64,000 nt of DNA from Candidatus Didemnitutus sp. (lineage in GTDB: Bacteria; Verrucomicrobiota; Verrucomicrobiia; Opitutales; Opitutaceae), in NCBI GenBank assembly GCA_017991595.1, contig JAGOQJ010000001.1:1-64000 (forward strand), written 5' to 3'. Within the stretch, counting starts at the first letter, position 1, and each line of letters starts with the position of its first letter. The notes under the pieces are model-generated. The model did not search any database. It was not told the origin of the DNA and saw only the letters and a list, made by a program, of their open reading frames with translations. Of this stretch, positions 8,092 through 17,685 are shown in pieces. The position numbers were made by a program, and so were the translations under genes.

Positions 8092-11000
8092 ATGTCCGGC
8101 TGCGGAGACTTGCTGCCCCATCGCCTCGTGTCGTTTTGCCTCCGCCGGTGTCCCTGGCTCGTGGCGGTGTGGAGCGCTCTCGCGCTCACGGCGGGCGCTG
8201 CGGCGGCCGAGACGGACGAGTGGTCGGAGTTGGGTTATCCGGTGGCGCAAGTTTACCGCGCGAGCGATTACGACGCGGATCCGCAGAACTGGTGTGTCAC
8301 GCAGGACCGGCAAGGACGGCTCTACTTCGGCAACCGCTCGAGTGTGGTCGTGCGCGACGGCAATCGCTGGCATTCGATTGAGGTCGAGGAAGCGTTGTTC
8401 ATCCAAGGCATCACCTGCGATCGCGAGGATCGCGTGTGGCTCGGCGGTGTGAACGCGGTCGGCTATCTCGAGCACGACGGGTTCGGCGGTCGGCGGTATG
8501 TGTCACTCACCGCGCAGGTGCCCGCGCAGGATCGACCCTTCGGTTACACGCGGGCCGTCCACGCGCTGTCGCACGGCGTGTATTTCGACACGGATCAAAA
8601 CCTGTTGCGCTGGCACAACGGAAAATTTTCGGTCGAACGCACGCTGCCGGACACGAAGGTGTGCGCGGCGGGAGATCTTCTCTTCGCCACTTCGCCGGGC
8701 GAACCGGTGCGGGCGTTCGACGGCAAGGCCTGGCAGGTCGCGGCCGACACGCCCGCGTTGCGCGCGGGATTGCTGCTGGCGGCGCTGCCACGGGAGGAAG
8801 GCGGCTGGATTTTCGTGACCGACACGCAAGGACTCTGGCACGTGCGGGCGAACGGCGCACCGCCGGAGCGGTTCGCGGCGGACGCGGAGCCATTGCGCGG
8901 CGCCGGGTCGATCGCCACCGCGCTCGCGCAGGGCGACGGGCGGCTGGTGGTTTCGCTTTTCGGCGGCGGGTTGGTCTTTCTCGAGCGTGACGGTCGCCTT
9001 ATTTACCACCTCGCCGTGGAACCGGATGGCCGGCCGTGGCGCGACACGAGCACCGGTCTCCTGTGCGATGCGTTCGACAATCTCTGGGTCGCGCGCGTGA
9101 ACGGCATCGTGCGGCTGGCGGGATTTCCCCGCGTGTCGCGCTTCGGTGCGCCGAACGGTTTGCCTGAAATGGCGGTGCGTGCGCCGGTGCGCTATGCCGG
9201 GCGGATTCATCTCCCCGGCGATCGTGGCGTGTTCCGCCTGGAGCCCGCCGGTGCCGACGGCACGCCGGCGAAGTTCGAAACCCGGCTCAAGACGCGCGGT
9301 CCCGTGTGGGAGCTGGCCGAGGCCGGCGGCTCGTTGCTGGCCGCAGCGAGCGACGGGCTGCACGTGATCGGTCCCGATGGTTTTGAATACACGCTGACGC
9401 CGCCGAATGGCACGCGCTGCTGGTCGGTGCTCGCATCGGGCGTCGATCCGCGCATCGCGTTCGTCGGCTGTGGGCGGGAGCTGCGCGTCGTGCAGCGGGA
9501 AGGCGAACGCTGGCGCTGGACGGAAATCGTGTTGCCGACGCCCGGGGATTTGCGCGGCTTGGCGGCGGCGGCCGATGGCAGTGTGTGGGGCGCGGCGCAG
9601 AATGTCGGTTACCTGCGCTTCCTCGGATTGCCGGGCACGACACAGGCGGGAAAGACGGAGCTGCGGGCCGAGTCTTATTTCGGCGGGCACGGATTGCCGA
9701 GCGAGACGTTGCCGCTGATGCGCCTGCCGTTCTCGCTGGGCGGCGATGCGGCGCTTTATGATCAGGGCCGATTGTATCGGTTCGATCCGACGGCCCGCCG
9801 CTTCAACGAGTTTCTCGCTCCGCGTCCGCCGTCCGGGACGAAGGTGTTTTCGCTGCATGTCCAGGACGAGCGCGTGTGGGTCTATGGCGAGCCCGACAGT
9901 TCTGCGGGTCGGAAAGCCTGGCCCCTCTGGCGGCACACGCCGCCGGATCGCTGGGACCCGATGCCCGCGAGCCTCGTGAGTCTAGTGGGTCAGCGCTGGA
10001 AATATTTCGAGGAAACCGGGCCGGGCTCGCGCGATCTTCTGTGGTTCGCGGGCACCGACGCGTTGGTGCGGATGGAGTTTCCGTTGGAGTCAGGGCCGGC
10101 GGCGCCGTTCCGCGCGGTGATCCGACGCGTTGAACAGGCGGGGCGGCCCATGCGGCTCGCCGCGGATGAACCGGTGCAGATCGAGCCCGGCGCGTCGGCG
10201 CTGGTTTTCAATTTCGGCACCAACCGGCTCGATGATGCTCCTCTGCTTTACCAGACGCGGCTCGCGAGCGATGCCGAATGGTCGGCGCCGGCACCCGAGA
10301 ATTCCCTCGTGCTGCGGCGGCCGCCGACCGGCCGGCAAACCTTGCTGGTGCGCGCGCGCGATGCGGATTTCCGTTGGAGCGAGCCGGCGGAGTTCAACTT
10401 CCTCGTGTTACCGCCTTGGTGGCAGACGTGGTGGGCCCTGACGGGATTTGCGTTCGCGGGGGTGGTCGCGATGACGGGTGCGGTCCGCTGGCGCATGCGC
10501 GCCGCGCACCGGCGCAACCTCGAGCTCGAGCGCCAGGTCGCGGCGCGCACCGGCGAGCTGCGCGAACGCGAACAACAGCTCGTGGTCGCGCGTGACGCCG
10601 CCGAGGCGGCCAATCGCGCGAAGAGCGTTTTCCTCGCGAGCATGAGCCATGAGCTGCGGACGCCGCTCAACGCCATCCTCGGTTACGCGCAATTGCTCCG
10701 TCATGCGCCGGGTCTCGACGGTGATGTCCGCCGCCAGATCGAGACGATGCACGCGAGTGGTGATCATCTGCTGCACTTGATCAACGACGTGCTTGATCTC
10801 GCCAAGATCGAGGCCGGCAAGGCGGAGCTTCAGCTGCAACCGATGTCGCTGGCGTGCCTGCTCGCCCACGTCACGGAGGTTTTTGCTCCGCGCGCCGCGC
10901 AGAAGGGCATCGCGTTTTCCGTGCGGGACGAAACCCGTTTGTCCGACGCCTTGCTGGCCGACGAGGCGCGTCTCCGTCAGGTGCTGTTCAACTTGGTGGG

Positions 11001-12048
11001 CAACGCCCTCAAGTTCACGGAGCGCGGGAGCGTCGCGCTCAGCGTGGAGGCGGTCGGACCGGAGGCCGCGAGCGCGGGAGACGGCGTGCGCCGGTTGCGC
11101 TTCACGGTGCGCGACACCGGCATCGGCATCGCGGCGTCCGAACAAGCGGCGATCTTTGACCTGTTTCATCAAGCCGCCGGACCGCATCTCTCCGCGGAGG
11201 GCGTGGGCCTCGGTCTCGCGATCAGTCAGCGGCTGGTTCGCCTGATGGGTGGAGTGATCCTGGTCGAGAGCACGCCGGGTGAAGGGAGTCGGTTCTGGTT
11301 CGACCTGCCGCTCGCGGAGGCGCCGGCCGGCATGGTGCAGACGCGGGAGATTCTGCCGACCCGATATCGCGGCCCGCGCCGGCGCGTGCTCGTGGTCGAC
11401 GACAAGGTGGTGAACCGCGAGGTGCTGCGCGCCTTGCTGGAACCCTGCGGGCTGGAAGTGGAGGAGGCCGATGATGGTGCGTCCGCGGTGGCGCGCGTGG
11501 CGGCGCGTTTGCCCGATCTTGTTTTGATGGACCTGCGCCTCACGGGCGTCGATGGCCTGACCGCCACGCGCCGCATCCGCGCCCTGCCTGGCGGTGCCGG
11601 CGTGCGCATCGTCGCGATCTCGGCGAGTGTTTTTCCGGTCGATCGCACGCTCGCGCTGGAGGCCGGCTGCGACGATTTCGAACCGAAGCCCATCGTGGCG
11701 ACGCGGCTGCTGGCGACGATCGGCCGGCTGCTGGCGATCGAGTGGGAATACGCGGCTCCAGTCTTGTCCGAAGGGCCGGCGCCCGGGACGTTGCCGTCGG
11801 ATTGGTTGCTCCCCTCGCGCACCGAACTCGAGCAACTCGACGCGCTCGCCGAACTCGGCGATTTGCGCGCGTTGCGGGCGCAGCTGGCGGCGATGCGCCA
11901 AGGCGGAAACGAAACGGCATTGTTCCTCGATGCGCTCGACTCGCTCGCCGCGCAGGCGCAGCTCGCGCGGTTGCGCGCGTGGATCGTGGCGGCTTTGCGT
12001 CGGACGCCGGGCGGGAACGAGAGCGTCGCGAACTCCTTTCACTCATGA
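8092..12048 (+). CDS. Hybrid sensor histidine kinase with periplasmic propeller and receiver domain
   Basis: This is a membrane hybrid kinase of the propeller/Y_Y_Y type, about 1318 residues. A signal-like hydrophobic segment (WLVAVWSALALTAGAAAAE) precedes a roughly 650-residue region of propeller blades, expected to be periplasmic. A Y_Y_Y-like domain follows, then one transmembrane helix after PPWWQTWW (about residue 780). Next come a coiled coil, HisKA ([11 protein letters not shown], phospho-acceptor H853), HATPase with N-box NLVGNALKFTE and G-boxes DTGIGIA and GLGLAIS, and a receiver domain with D1147 in LVLMDLR. A helical tail of about 65 residues ends the protein. The ATG at 8092 has GGGGA just before it; an in-frame GTG at 8038 would add 18 residues. 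The stop overlaps the start of the following regulator by 4 bases (ATGA), so the two are translationally coupled. The ligand is unknown. Confidence 0.92.
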   Translation: MSGCGDLLPHRLVSFCLRRCPWLVAVWSALALTAGAAAAETDEWSELGYPVAQVYRASDYDADPQNWCVTQDRQGRLYFGNRSSVVVRDGNRWHSIEVEEALFIQGITCDREDRVWLGGVNAVGYLEHDGFGGRRYVSLTAQVPAQDRPFGYTRAVHALSHGVYFDTDQNLLRWHNGKFSVERTLPDTKVCAAGDLLFATSPGEPVRAFDGKAWQVAADTPALRAGLLLAALPREEGGWIFVTDTQGLWHVRANGAPPERFAADAEPLRGAGSIATALAQGDGRLVVSLFGGGLVFLERDGRLIYHLAVEPDGRPWRDTSTGLLCDAFDNLWVARVNGIVRLAGFPRVSRFGAPNGLPEMAVRAPVRYAGRIHLPGDRGVFRLEPAGADGTPAKFETRLKTRGPVWELAEAGGSLLAAASDGLHVIGPDGFEYTLTPPNGTRCWSVLASGVDPRIAFVGCGRELRVVQREGERWRWTEIVLPTPGDLRGLAAAADGSVWGAAQNVGYLRFLGLPGTTQAGKTELRAESYFGGHGLPSETLPLMRLPFSLGGDAALYDQGRLYRFDPTARRFNEFLAPRPPSGTKVFSLHVQDERVWVYGEPDSSAGRKAWPLWRHTPPDRWDPMPASLVSLVGQRWKYFEETGPGSRDLLWFAGTDALVRMEFPLESGPAAPFRAVIRRVEQAGRPMRLAADEPVQIEPGASALVFNFGTNRLDDAPLLYQTRLASDAEWSAPAPENSLVLRRPPTGRQTLLVRARDADFRWSEPAEFNFLVLPPWWQTWWALTGFAFAGVVAMTGAVRWRMRAAHRRNLELERQVAARTGELREREQQLVVARDAAEAANRAKSVFLASMSHELRTPLNAILGYAQLLRHAPGLDGDVRRQIETMHASGDHLLHLINDVLDLAKIEAGKAELQLQPMSLACLLAHVTEVFAPRAAQKGIAFSVRDETRLSDALLADEARLRQVLFNLVGNALKFTERGSVALSVEAVGPEAASAGDGVRRLRFTVRDTGIGIAASEQAAIFDLFHQAAGPHLSAEGVGLGLAISQRLVRLMGGVILVESTPGEGSRFWFDLPLAEAPAGMVQTREILPTRYRGPRRRVLVVDDKVVNREVLRALLEPCGLEVEEADDGASAVARVAARLPDLVLMDLRLTGVDGLTATRRIRALPGGAGVRIVAISASVFPVDRTLALEAGCDDFEPKPIVATRLLATIGRLLAIEWEYAAPVLSEGPAPGTLPSDWLLPSRTELEQLDALAELGDLRALRAQLAAMRQGGNETALFLDALDSLAAQAQLARLRAWIVAALRRTPGGNESVANSFHS

Positions 12049-12962
12049 GCCAGACTCTTCTCGTCGTCGATGATGTGCCCGCGAATCTTGCCTTGCTGGT
12101 CGATGCCGCGGGCGCGGCGGGTTATCGCGTGCTGCTTGCCGAGAGTGGCGAACGCGCGCTGCGCCTGACGACGAAGGTGCGTCCTGATCTGATCCTGCTC
12201 GACTGGGGCATGCCGGGACTCGACGGCTTCGAGACCTGTCGACGACTGCGCGCTGATCCGGAACGGCGCGAGATCCCGGTCATCTTCCTCACCGCGCGCG
12301 ACGACGTGCTTGATAAAGTCGCAGGTCTCGAGGCCGGGGCGGTCGACTACGTGACCAAGCCGATCCAGCCCGCGGAGGTGCTGGCACGCGTGCGCGTGCA
12401 TCTCGAGCTGCGGCGTCTGCGCGTGGAGTTGCAGGAGGAGGTGCGCCGGCGGGAGGAGGCGGAGCGTTCGCTGCGCCACTCGCTCGATCGCGCGGTCATC
12501 GTCGCGGCGACGGATGGAGCGATCCTGTTCGCCACGGTGCGCGCGCAGCGGTTGCTCGAACAGCATTTCGGCCCGGTGGCGGACAGGTTGCCGTCGGCGC
12601 TCGAGGCGTTGGTCGGGACGTCGGCGTTGGCTCCGGAGTTCGAATTGAAAACAGCGGTGGCCTCGTTGCGCGTCCGGCGGTTCGCCGAAGTCGGCTCCGG
12701 CGAATGCGTCACGCTGCTCCTGGAGGAGGCAGTCGTGCCCGACGCCCGCCGCCTCGAATCGCTCGGTCTGACGCCGCGCGAGGCGGAGGTGTTGTTTTGG
12801 ATCGCGCAGGGCAAGAGCAACCCCGAGATCGCGGCGATCCTTGCCAACACGGTGGGCACCGTGAAAAAGCAGGTCGCCAGCATTCTGGAAAAACTGGCCG
12901 TTGAAAACCGTATGACCGCCGCGCTCAAAGCCACGGCCTTGCTCGAGGCGAAGGATGCGTGA
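12045..12962 (+). CDS. Response regulator, receiver plus LuxR-type DNA-binding domain
   Basis: This 305-residue cytoplasmic transcription regulator is almost certainly the partner of the hybrid kinase whose stop codon it overlaps. The receiver domain covers residues 1-120, with the acidic pair DD near 9-10, phospho-acceptor D53 in LILLDWGMPG and K105 in VTKP. A charged coiled coil at about 120-150 leads into a degenerate PAS-like segment (about 155-235). A LuxR/NarL-type helix-turn-helix completes it (LTPREAEVLFWIAQGKSNPE through VKKQVASILEKL). The middle segment is unusual, because NarL-type regulators normally have only a short linker. It is clearly paralogous to the regulator at 16765-17685. 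Target genes are unknown; the divergent PEP-CTERM gene is a reasonable guess. Confidence 0.93.
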   Translation: MSQTLLVVDDVPANLALLVDAAGAAGYRVLLAESGERALRLTTKVRPDLILLDWGMPGLDGFETCRRLRADPERREIPVIFLTARDDVLDKVAGLEAGAVDYVTKPIQPAEVLARVRVHLELRRLRVELQEEVRRREEAERSLRHSLDRAVIVAATDGAILFATVRAQRLLEQHFGPVADRLPSALEALVGTSALAPEFELKTAVASLRVRRFAEVGSGECVTLLLEEAVVPDARRLESLGLTPREAEVLFWIAQGKSNPEIAAILANTVGTVKKQVASILEKLAVENRMTAALKATALLEAKDA

Positions 12963-13416
12963 CGGCGACGCTGTCGGATCCGACGCAAAACGGGCCGAAT
13001 GCGCGCGAAAGCCGAATGCTAATCCGTGCAGTCCGTGAGAAAAGAAGACACGCGGGCGCGGCGTGGGTTGGGATCGCTGGCTGTAACTCGGAAGGGCGCG
13101 GCAGTGGCAGCGCAACTCGGCGGAGTCAGGAGACCGCGCCCTACAGAAAACAGCCGCGTCGCGGTCGGCGCCAAGGACGTGCGGAGCGCGTGCCGATCTT
13201 GCGGTCGCCGCGGAGTTTGGTTGGCTACAAAGAACACAAGAGCCCGACGGCTCGCGAAAATGTGCCGGCGCCTATAGACGCTCGGAAGACTCGCTGCTGC
13301 GGTCGGACGCCTTGTGCTTTTCGTGGCCAATCCTCCGTTCGCTTCGAGCCGCCCGCGCGTCATCGCGGCAAATCCCCGTTGAGCTACACGCGGCGTTCGC
13401 GCACGCTGCGGGTTCG
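12963..13416. other. Gene-free intergenic stretch with decayed repeats
   Basis: No supported coding sequence lies between the response regulator and the aldo/keto reductase. It contains the second copy of the degenerate repeat (13022-13082), a CCGCGCCCTACAG segment near 13132-13145, and a GGCTACAAAGAACACAAGAG segment near 13223-13242. This looks like an accumulation of repeat remnants. Confidence 0.45.
13022..13082 (+). repeat. Degenerate intergenic repeat, copy 2
   Basis: It has the same block order as 925-980: an ATCCGTG-type start, a GTGAGAAAAGAAGACACGCG block, a GGGCGCGGCG block and a GGATCGCTGGCTG end. Identity is partial and was judged by eye. Confidence 0.4.
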
Positions 13417-14421
13417 ATGTCCCTCGTCCCTGCTTACGTTCCCGCTCCGAATCGCTACGAAACCGGCCGCTATGCGCGGTGCGGCCGCTCCGGCCTGAAG
13501 CTCCCGCTTCTCTCCCTCGGACTCTGGCACAACTTCGGCCACGTCGACGCGCTCGAAAACCAGCGCGCGCTGCTCCGTCGAGCCTTCGATCTCGGTTGCA
13601 CGCACTTCGACCTCGCCAACAACTACGGCCCGCCGCCGGGCAGCGCGGAGGAGAATTTCGGCCGGTTGCTCCGCGAGGATTTCGCCGCCCACCGCGACGA
13701 GCTGATCATCTCCACCAAGGCCGGCTACCGCATGGGTCCCGGTCCCTACGGCGATTGGGGCTCGCGCAAATACCTGCTCTCCTCGCTCGATCAGAGCCTG
13801 AAGCGGATGGGCCTCGACTACGTCGACATCTTCTACTCGCACCGGCCCGATCCCGACACGCCGCTCGAGGAGACGATGGGCGCACTCGCCGATGCCGTGC
13901 GCAGCGGGCGCGCGCTCTACGCGGGCATCTCGAACTACGACGCGGCCCGCACGCGCGCTGCCGCCGCGATCCTCCGCTCACACGGCGTGCCGCTGCTCAT
14001 CCACCAGCCGAAATACAACTTGTTCGAGCGCGGCGTGGAGGCGGAGCTGTTGCCCGCGCTCGCCGAGCTCGGCGTCGGTTGCATTCCGTTCTCGCCGCTC
14101 GCGCAGGGCCTGCTGACGAACCGCTACCTGGCGGGCATCCCGTCCGATTCGCGGGCCGGCCGGCGCGTCACGCCGTTCCTGCCCAGCGAGCGCATCACGC
14201 CCGAACTGCTCACGCAGATCCGCGCGCTCAACGACATCGCGCTCGCCCGCGGCGCGACGCTCGCGCAGCTCGCCGTGCTCTGGCTGCTGCGCCGGCCGGA
14301 GATCACCACCGTGCTGATCGGGGCCAGTAAGGTCGCGCAGCTCGACGATTTGCATGGCGCGCTGGCGCAGTCGCCGCTGGCGGCGGACGAGCTGGCGGCG
14401 ATCGAGCGGATCCTCGTCTGA
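13417..14421 (+). CDS. Aldo/keto reductase, YghZ/GprA-like
   Basis: This is a 334-residue NADPH-dependent aldo/keto reductase with a TIM-barrel fold, cytoplasmic. The catalytic tetrad is visible: D in THFDLANNYG, Y in the same motif, K in ISTKAGYRMG and H in IFYSHRPDPD. The N-terminus (YARCGRSGLKLPLLSLGLWHNFG) and the GPGPYGDWGSRKYL segment match the subgroup containing E. coli YghZ, an L-glyceraldehyde-3-phosphate reductase that detoxifies aldehydes. The C-terminal cofactor region TTVLIGASKVAQLDD is intact. The ATG at 13417 was chosen because homologues begin shortly before the YRxCGxSGLKLP motif. It stands alone between repeat-rich DNA and a peptidase gene. The substrate is inferred only at subfamily level. 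Confidence 0.93.
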   Translation: MSLVPAYVPAPNRYETGRYARCGRSGLKLPLLSLGLWHNFGHVDALENQRALLRRAFDLGCTHFDLANNYGPPPGSAEENFGRLLREDFAAHRDELIISTKAGYRMGPGPYGDWGSRKYLLSSLDQSLKRMGLDYVDIFYSHRPDPDTPLEETMGALADAVRSGRALYAGISNYDAARTRAAAAILRSHGVPLLIHQPKYNLFERGVEAELLPALAELGVGCIPFSPLAQGLLTNRYLAGIPSDSRAGRRVTPFLPSERITPELLTQIRALNDIALARGATLAQLAVLWLLRRPEITTVLIGASKVAQLDDLHGALAQSPLAADELAAIERILV

Positions 14422-14580
14422 GGCGGTTGCCCCGTGCACCTGCGCCGGCGGCGCCCCGGGCCGCGTCGGGTAAAGCAGGCGCCGGCCGATCGATGCCCCG
14501 GCGCCACTCGCCGCAGCGGATGCGCCGTTCGCCAACCCGCAGTTGCCGTCCGCTAGGAAGCCGTTTTGGTTCTTCCTCCT

Positions 14581-16638
14581 ATGAAATTGCCCCGCCTCCT
14601 GTCGCTCGCCGCGTTCGGCGCCGGCGCCGCCACGGCCCTGCTGGCCGCCGACTCTGCCTCGGCGACGCCCGCCAAGCTCCCCAGCGGCTTCAGCACCCAG
14701 CACATGGACCTCAGCGTCGACCCCAAGGTCGACTTCGCCCAGTTCGCCGCCGGCGGCTGGTATAAGAATTTCCAGATGCCGGCCGACAAGTCGCGCTTCG
14801 GCGCCTTCGACACGCTGGAGCAGAACAACTGGACCAACCTCAAGGCCATCCTCGAGGACGTCTCCGCGAAGACCCACGCCCCCGGCTCCATTGAGCAGAA
14901 GGTCGGCGACTTCTTCGCCAGCGCGATGGACACGGCCGCGATCGACGCCGCCGGCACGCGCCCCATCGAGCGCCAGCTCGTCGCCGTCGCCAACATCCGC
15001 AACCTCGACGATCTCTCGCGCGTCATCGCCACCTTCCGGCGCGACGGCGCGGGCGGCGGCCTGTTCTCCGCCTTCGTCTTCGCCGACCAGAAGCAGAGCG
15101 ACATCAATGCGCTCTACCTCTTCCAAGGCGGCACCAGCCTGCCGAGCAAGGACTACTATTTCTCCGACGCCTTCGCCAAGGTCCGCGAGCAGTTCCAGGA
15201 GCACGTCGCCAAGATGTTCGTCCTCCTCGGCGACGCCCCCGACACCGCCGCGAAGGAGGCCGCCACCGTCCTCGCCGTCGAGACCGCCCTCGCCGAGCAC
15301 ATGAAGACCCCCGTCGAGCTCCGCGACCGCCTCGCCAACTACAACCGCATGACGTTCGACGAACTCGCCGCGCTCGTGCCGGCGTTCCCGATCCGCCAGC
15401 ACCTGATCGATTCCGGTTTCGATCCGAAGGCGACCGACTACGTGGTCGTCGGCCAGCCCAAGTTCTTCGAGGGGCTCAACCAGATCATCGCCTCGCGTCC
15501 CGTTCGCGACTTCAAGATCTACCTGCGTTACCGCGTCGTGTCTGGCGCCGCACCCCTGCTCGCCGCGCCCTTCGAGCAGGAGCACTTCCGTTTCTACAGC
15601 ACCGTCCTCCGCGGCACGCCGCAGATGGAGCCCCGCTGGCAGCGCGCCGCCCGCGCCACGGACAACGCCCTCGGCGAGGCCCTCGGCCAGCTCTACGTCG
15701 CCAAGCATTATCCGCCCGAGGCCAAGGCCCGCATGGATGAGATGATCAAGAACATCAAAGCCGTCATGCGCGACCGCCTCACCACCCTCGAGTGGATGAG
15801 CCCGGCCACCCGCGAGAAGGCCGTCGCCAAGTTCGACCGCTTCGTCGCCCGCATCGGCCACACCGACCAGTGGCGCGACTACTCCAGCGTCGCCATCGCG
15901 CGCGGTTCCTACTTCGAGAACGCCCGCGCCGCCGCCGCCTTCGAGTCCAAGCGCAACCGTGACAAGCTCGGCCAGCCCGTCGACAAGGGCGAGTGGGGCA
16001 TGACGCCCCCGACGGTGAACGCTTACTTCCAGCCCACCGCCAACCAGATCGTGTTCCCCGCCGGCATCCTCCAGCCGCCCTTCTTCGACTTCACGATGGA
16101 TGACGCCGTCAACTACGGCATGATCGGTGGCGTCATCGGCCACGAGATCACCCACGGCTTCGACGACCAGGGCCGCCGCTACGACGCCGACGGCAACCTC
16201 ACCGACTGGTGGACGCCCGAGGACGACGCGCAATTCCGCGCCCGCGCGCAGAAGCTCATCGACCAATACTCCTCCTACGAGGCGCTCCCCGGCCTGAAGG
16301 TCAACGGCGCCCTCTCGCTCGGTGAGAACGTCGCCGACCTCGGCGGCACCTCCATCGCCTACGAGGCCTTCCAGCGCTCGCTCCAGGGCAAGCCCACGCC
16401 GCCGAAGATCGACGGCTTCACCGCCGAGCAACGCTTCTTCATCTCCTGGGCGCAGGGCTGGCGCACGGCCTACCGCGAGGACGCGATGCGCCGTCAGGTG
16501 ATGGTCGGCCCGCACGCCCCCGGCAACTTCCGCGCCATCGGTGCGCTGGTGAACTTCCAGCCCTTCTTCGACGCCTTCGGCATCAAGGAAGGCGACCCGA
16601 TGTGGCGGAAGCCCGAGGATCGCACGAAGATCTGGTAA
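14581..16638 (+). CDS. pepO: M13-family zinc metallopeptidase (PepO/neprilysin-like)
   Basis: This 685-residue secreted or periplasmic endopeptidase cuts short peptides. A signal peptide (LLSLAAFGAGAATALLAAD) starts the protein. The large N-terminal M13 domain covers about 45-430 and the catalytic domain the rest. The zinc site is GHEITHGFDDQG, with H521 and H525 as ligands and E522 as catalyst. The third ligand is E582 in ENVADLGG. The substrate-binding NAYFQP motif precedes it, and the protein ends in the usual aromatic tail RTKIW. All key residues are present, so it should be active. A strong intrinsic terminator follows. It appears to be a single-gene unit. Confidence 0.96.
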   Translation: MKLPRLLSLAAFGAGAATALLAADSASATPAKLPSGFSTQHMDLSVDPKVDFAQFAAGGWYKNFQMPADKSRFGAFDTLEQNNWTNLKAILEDVSAKTHAPGSIEQKVGDFFASAMDTAAIDAAGTRPIERQLVAVANIRNLDDLSRVIATFRRDGAGGGLFSAFVFADQKQSDINALYLFQGGTSLPSKDYYFSDAFAKVREQFQEHVAKMFVLLGDAPDTAAKEAATVLAVETALAEHMKTPVELRDRLANYNRMTFDELAALVPAFPIRQHLIDSGFDPKATDYVVVGQPKFFEGLNQIIASRPVRDFKIYLRYRVVSGAAPLLAAPFEQEHFRFYSTVLRGTPQMEPRWQRAARATDNALGEALGQLYVAKHYPPEAKARMDEMIKNIKAVMRDRLTTLEWMSPATREKAVAKFDRFVARIGHTDQWRDYSSVAIARGSYFENARAAAAFESKRNRDKLGQPVDKGEWGMTPPTVNAYFQPTANQIVFPAGILQPPFFDFTMDDAVNYGMIGGVIGHEITHGFDDQGRRYDADGNLTDWWTPEDDAQFRARAQKLIDQYSSYEALPGLKVNGALSLGENVADLGGTSIAYEAFQRSLQGKPTPPKIDGFTAEQRFFISWAQGWRTAYREDAMRRQVMVGPHAPGNFRAIGALVNFQPFFDAFGIKEGDPMWRKPEDRTKIW

Positions 16639-16659
16639 GCGCACCGCAACCCGTTCTCC

Positions 16660-16693
16660 GCCCGCGCCGATTCCCCGGCGCGGGCTTTTCTTT
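16660..16693 (+). terminator. Intrinsic terminator of the M13 peptidase gene
   Basis: Perfect 10-bp arms GCCCGCGCCG and CGGCGCGGGC enclose a 6-nt loop and are followed directly by TTTTCTTT. Confidence 0.85.
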
Positions 16694-16764
16694 GCCCTCG
16701 CGCCACTTCGCGGGCGTAAAGCTGGAGAAATGCAGAGCGGTGTCGCCGAACCCTGCCTCGCTCC

Positions 16765-17685
16765 TCAGGTCCCGACCGGGCGGAGGATGTCGTTGGCTTT
16801 GGCGGCGGCGGCGAGGCGGTTCTCTACGCCGAGGCGTTCGAGCAGCTGCTCGACGTGCTTGTCGATCGTGCGCGGGCTAGTGCCGAGGATGATCGAGGTC
16901 TCGGCGTTCGTCTTGCCCTGGGCGATCCAGTAAAGCACCTCGGCCTGCCGCGGCGTCAGGCCGAGCGCGACGAGTTCCGCCGGACCGGGCGGGGCGTGTT
17001 CCTCGCCGAGATAGACGACGTTGAGCGGGTCGCCGTCCTTCGCGGCGAAGCGGCGCACGAGCAGGATGCCGTGCGGGCTCTCGCGGCGCTCGACGCCGGC
17101 GAGCTCGGGCGGAAAACGGCCGGGCTCGTGCCCGGGTAGGTGCTTGTGCAGCAGGTGCGCGGCGCGGAGCGTGCGGAAGACGACGCGGCCGTCGCCGTCG
17201 ATGACGAGGAGGGCGCGGTCGAGCGATTGGGCGAGCTGTGCCTCGGCGTCGGAGCGGAGCGCGATCTCGGCTTCGAGTTTGGCGTTTTGTTTTTCGAGCT
17301 CCTTGCGCGCGGCGCGGAGTTCGAGATGCGTGCGCACGCGGGCGAGCACTTCGGGCGGGTGCACGGGCTTGCTGATGTAGTCGACGGCGCCGGCCTCGAG
17401 CGCGCGGACCTTCTGCGCGGGGTCGTCGACCGCCGTCATGAAGAGCACGGGCAGGTCCGCCCAAGCGGGATTGCTCCGCACGCGGGCGAAGGTGGTGAAT
17501 CCATCGATGCCGGGCATGATCACGTCGAGCAGCACGAGGTCGACGGGCTGCTTGGCGAGCAGGTCGAGGGCGCGCTGGCCGTTCTCGGCGACGAGCAGGC
17601 GGTAGCCCGCGCTGCCGAGCGATTCCAGGACGACGCCAAGGTTGGCAGGCGTATCGTCGACGATCAGGACGGTGGGTGCTTTCAT
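16765..17685 (-). CDS. Response regulator, receiver plus LuxR-type DNA-binding domain
   Basis: This 306-residue regulator is paralogous to the one at 12045-12962. The receiver has DD at 10-11, phospho-acceptor D54 in LVLLDVIMPG and K106 in ISKPVHP. A coiled coil follows (ELEKQNAKLEAEIALRSDAE), then a degenerate PAS-like segment containing VIDGDGRVVFRTLRAAHLL, and a C-terminal LuxR/NarL helix-turn-helix (LGLTPRQAEVLYWIAQGK). Its ATG overlaps the stop of the upstream hybrid kinase by 4 bases, so the pair is translationally coupled. The two-kinase, one-regulator order suggests that it may integrate both kinases, but this is inference. Confidence 0.93.
   Translation of the reverse strand: MKAPTVLIVDDTPANLGVVLESLGSAGYRLLVAENGQRALDLLAKQPVDLVLLDVIMPGIDGFTTFARVRSNPAWADLPVLFMTAVDDPAQKVRALEAGAVDYISKPVHPPEVLARVRTHLELRAARKELEKQNAKLEAEIALRSDAEAQLAQSLDRALLVIDGDGRVVFRTLRAAHLLHKHLPGHEPGRFPPELAGVERRESPHGILLVRRFAAKDGDPLNVVYLGEEHAPPGPAELVALGLTPRQAEVLYWIAQGKTNAETSIILGTSPRTIDKHVEQLLERLGVENRLAAAAKANDILRPVGT

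Noticed and set aside
13978..16644. An 888-codon open frame opposite the M13 peptidase and aldo/keto reductase genes
   Set aside because: It covers the full length of two well-supported genes with all catalytic motifs on the plus strand. The antisense product looks like a high-GC artefact.
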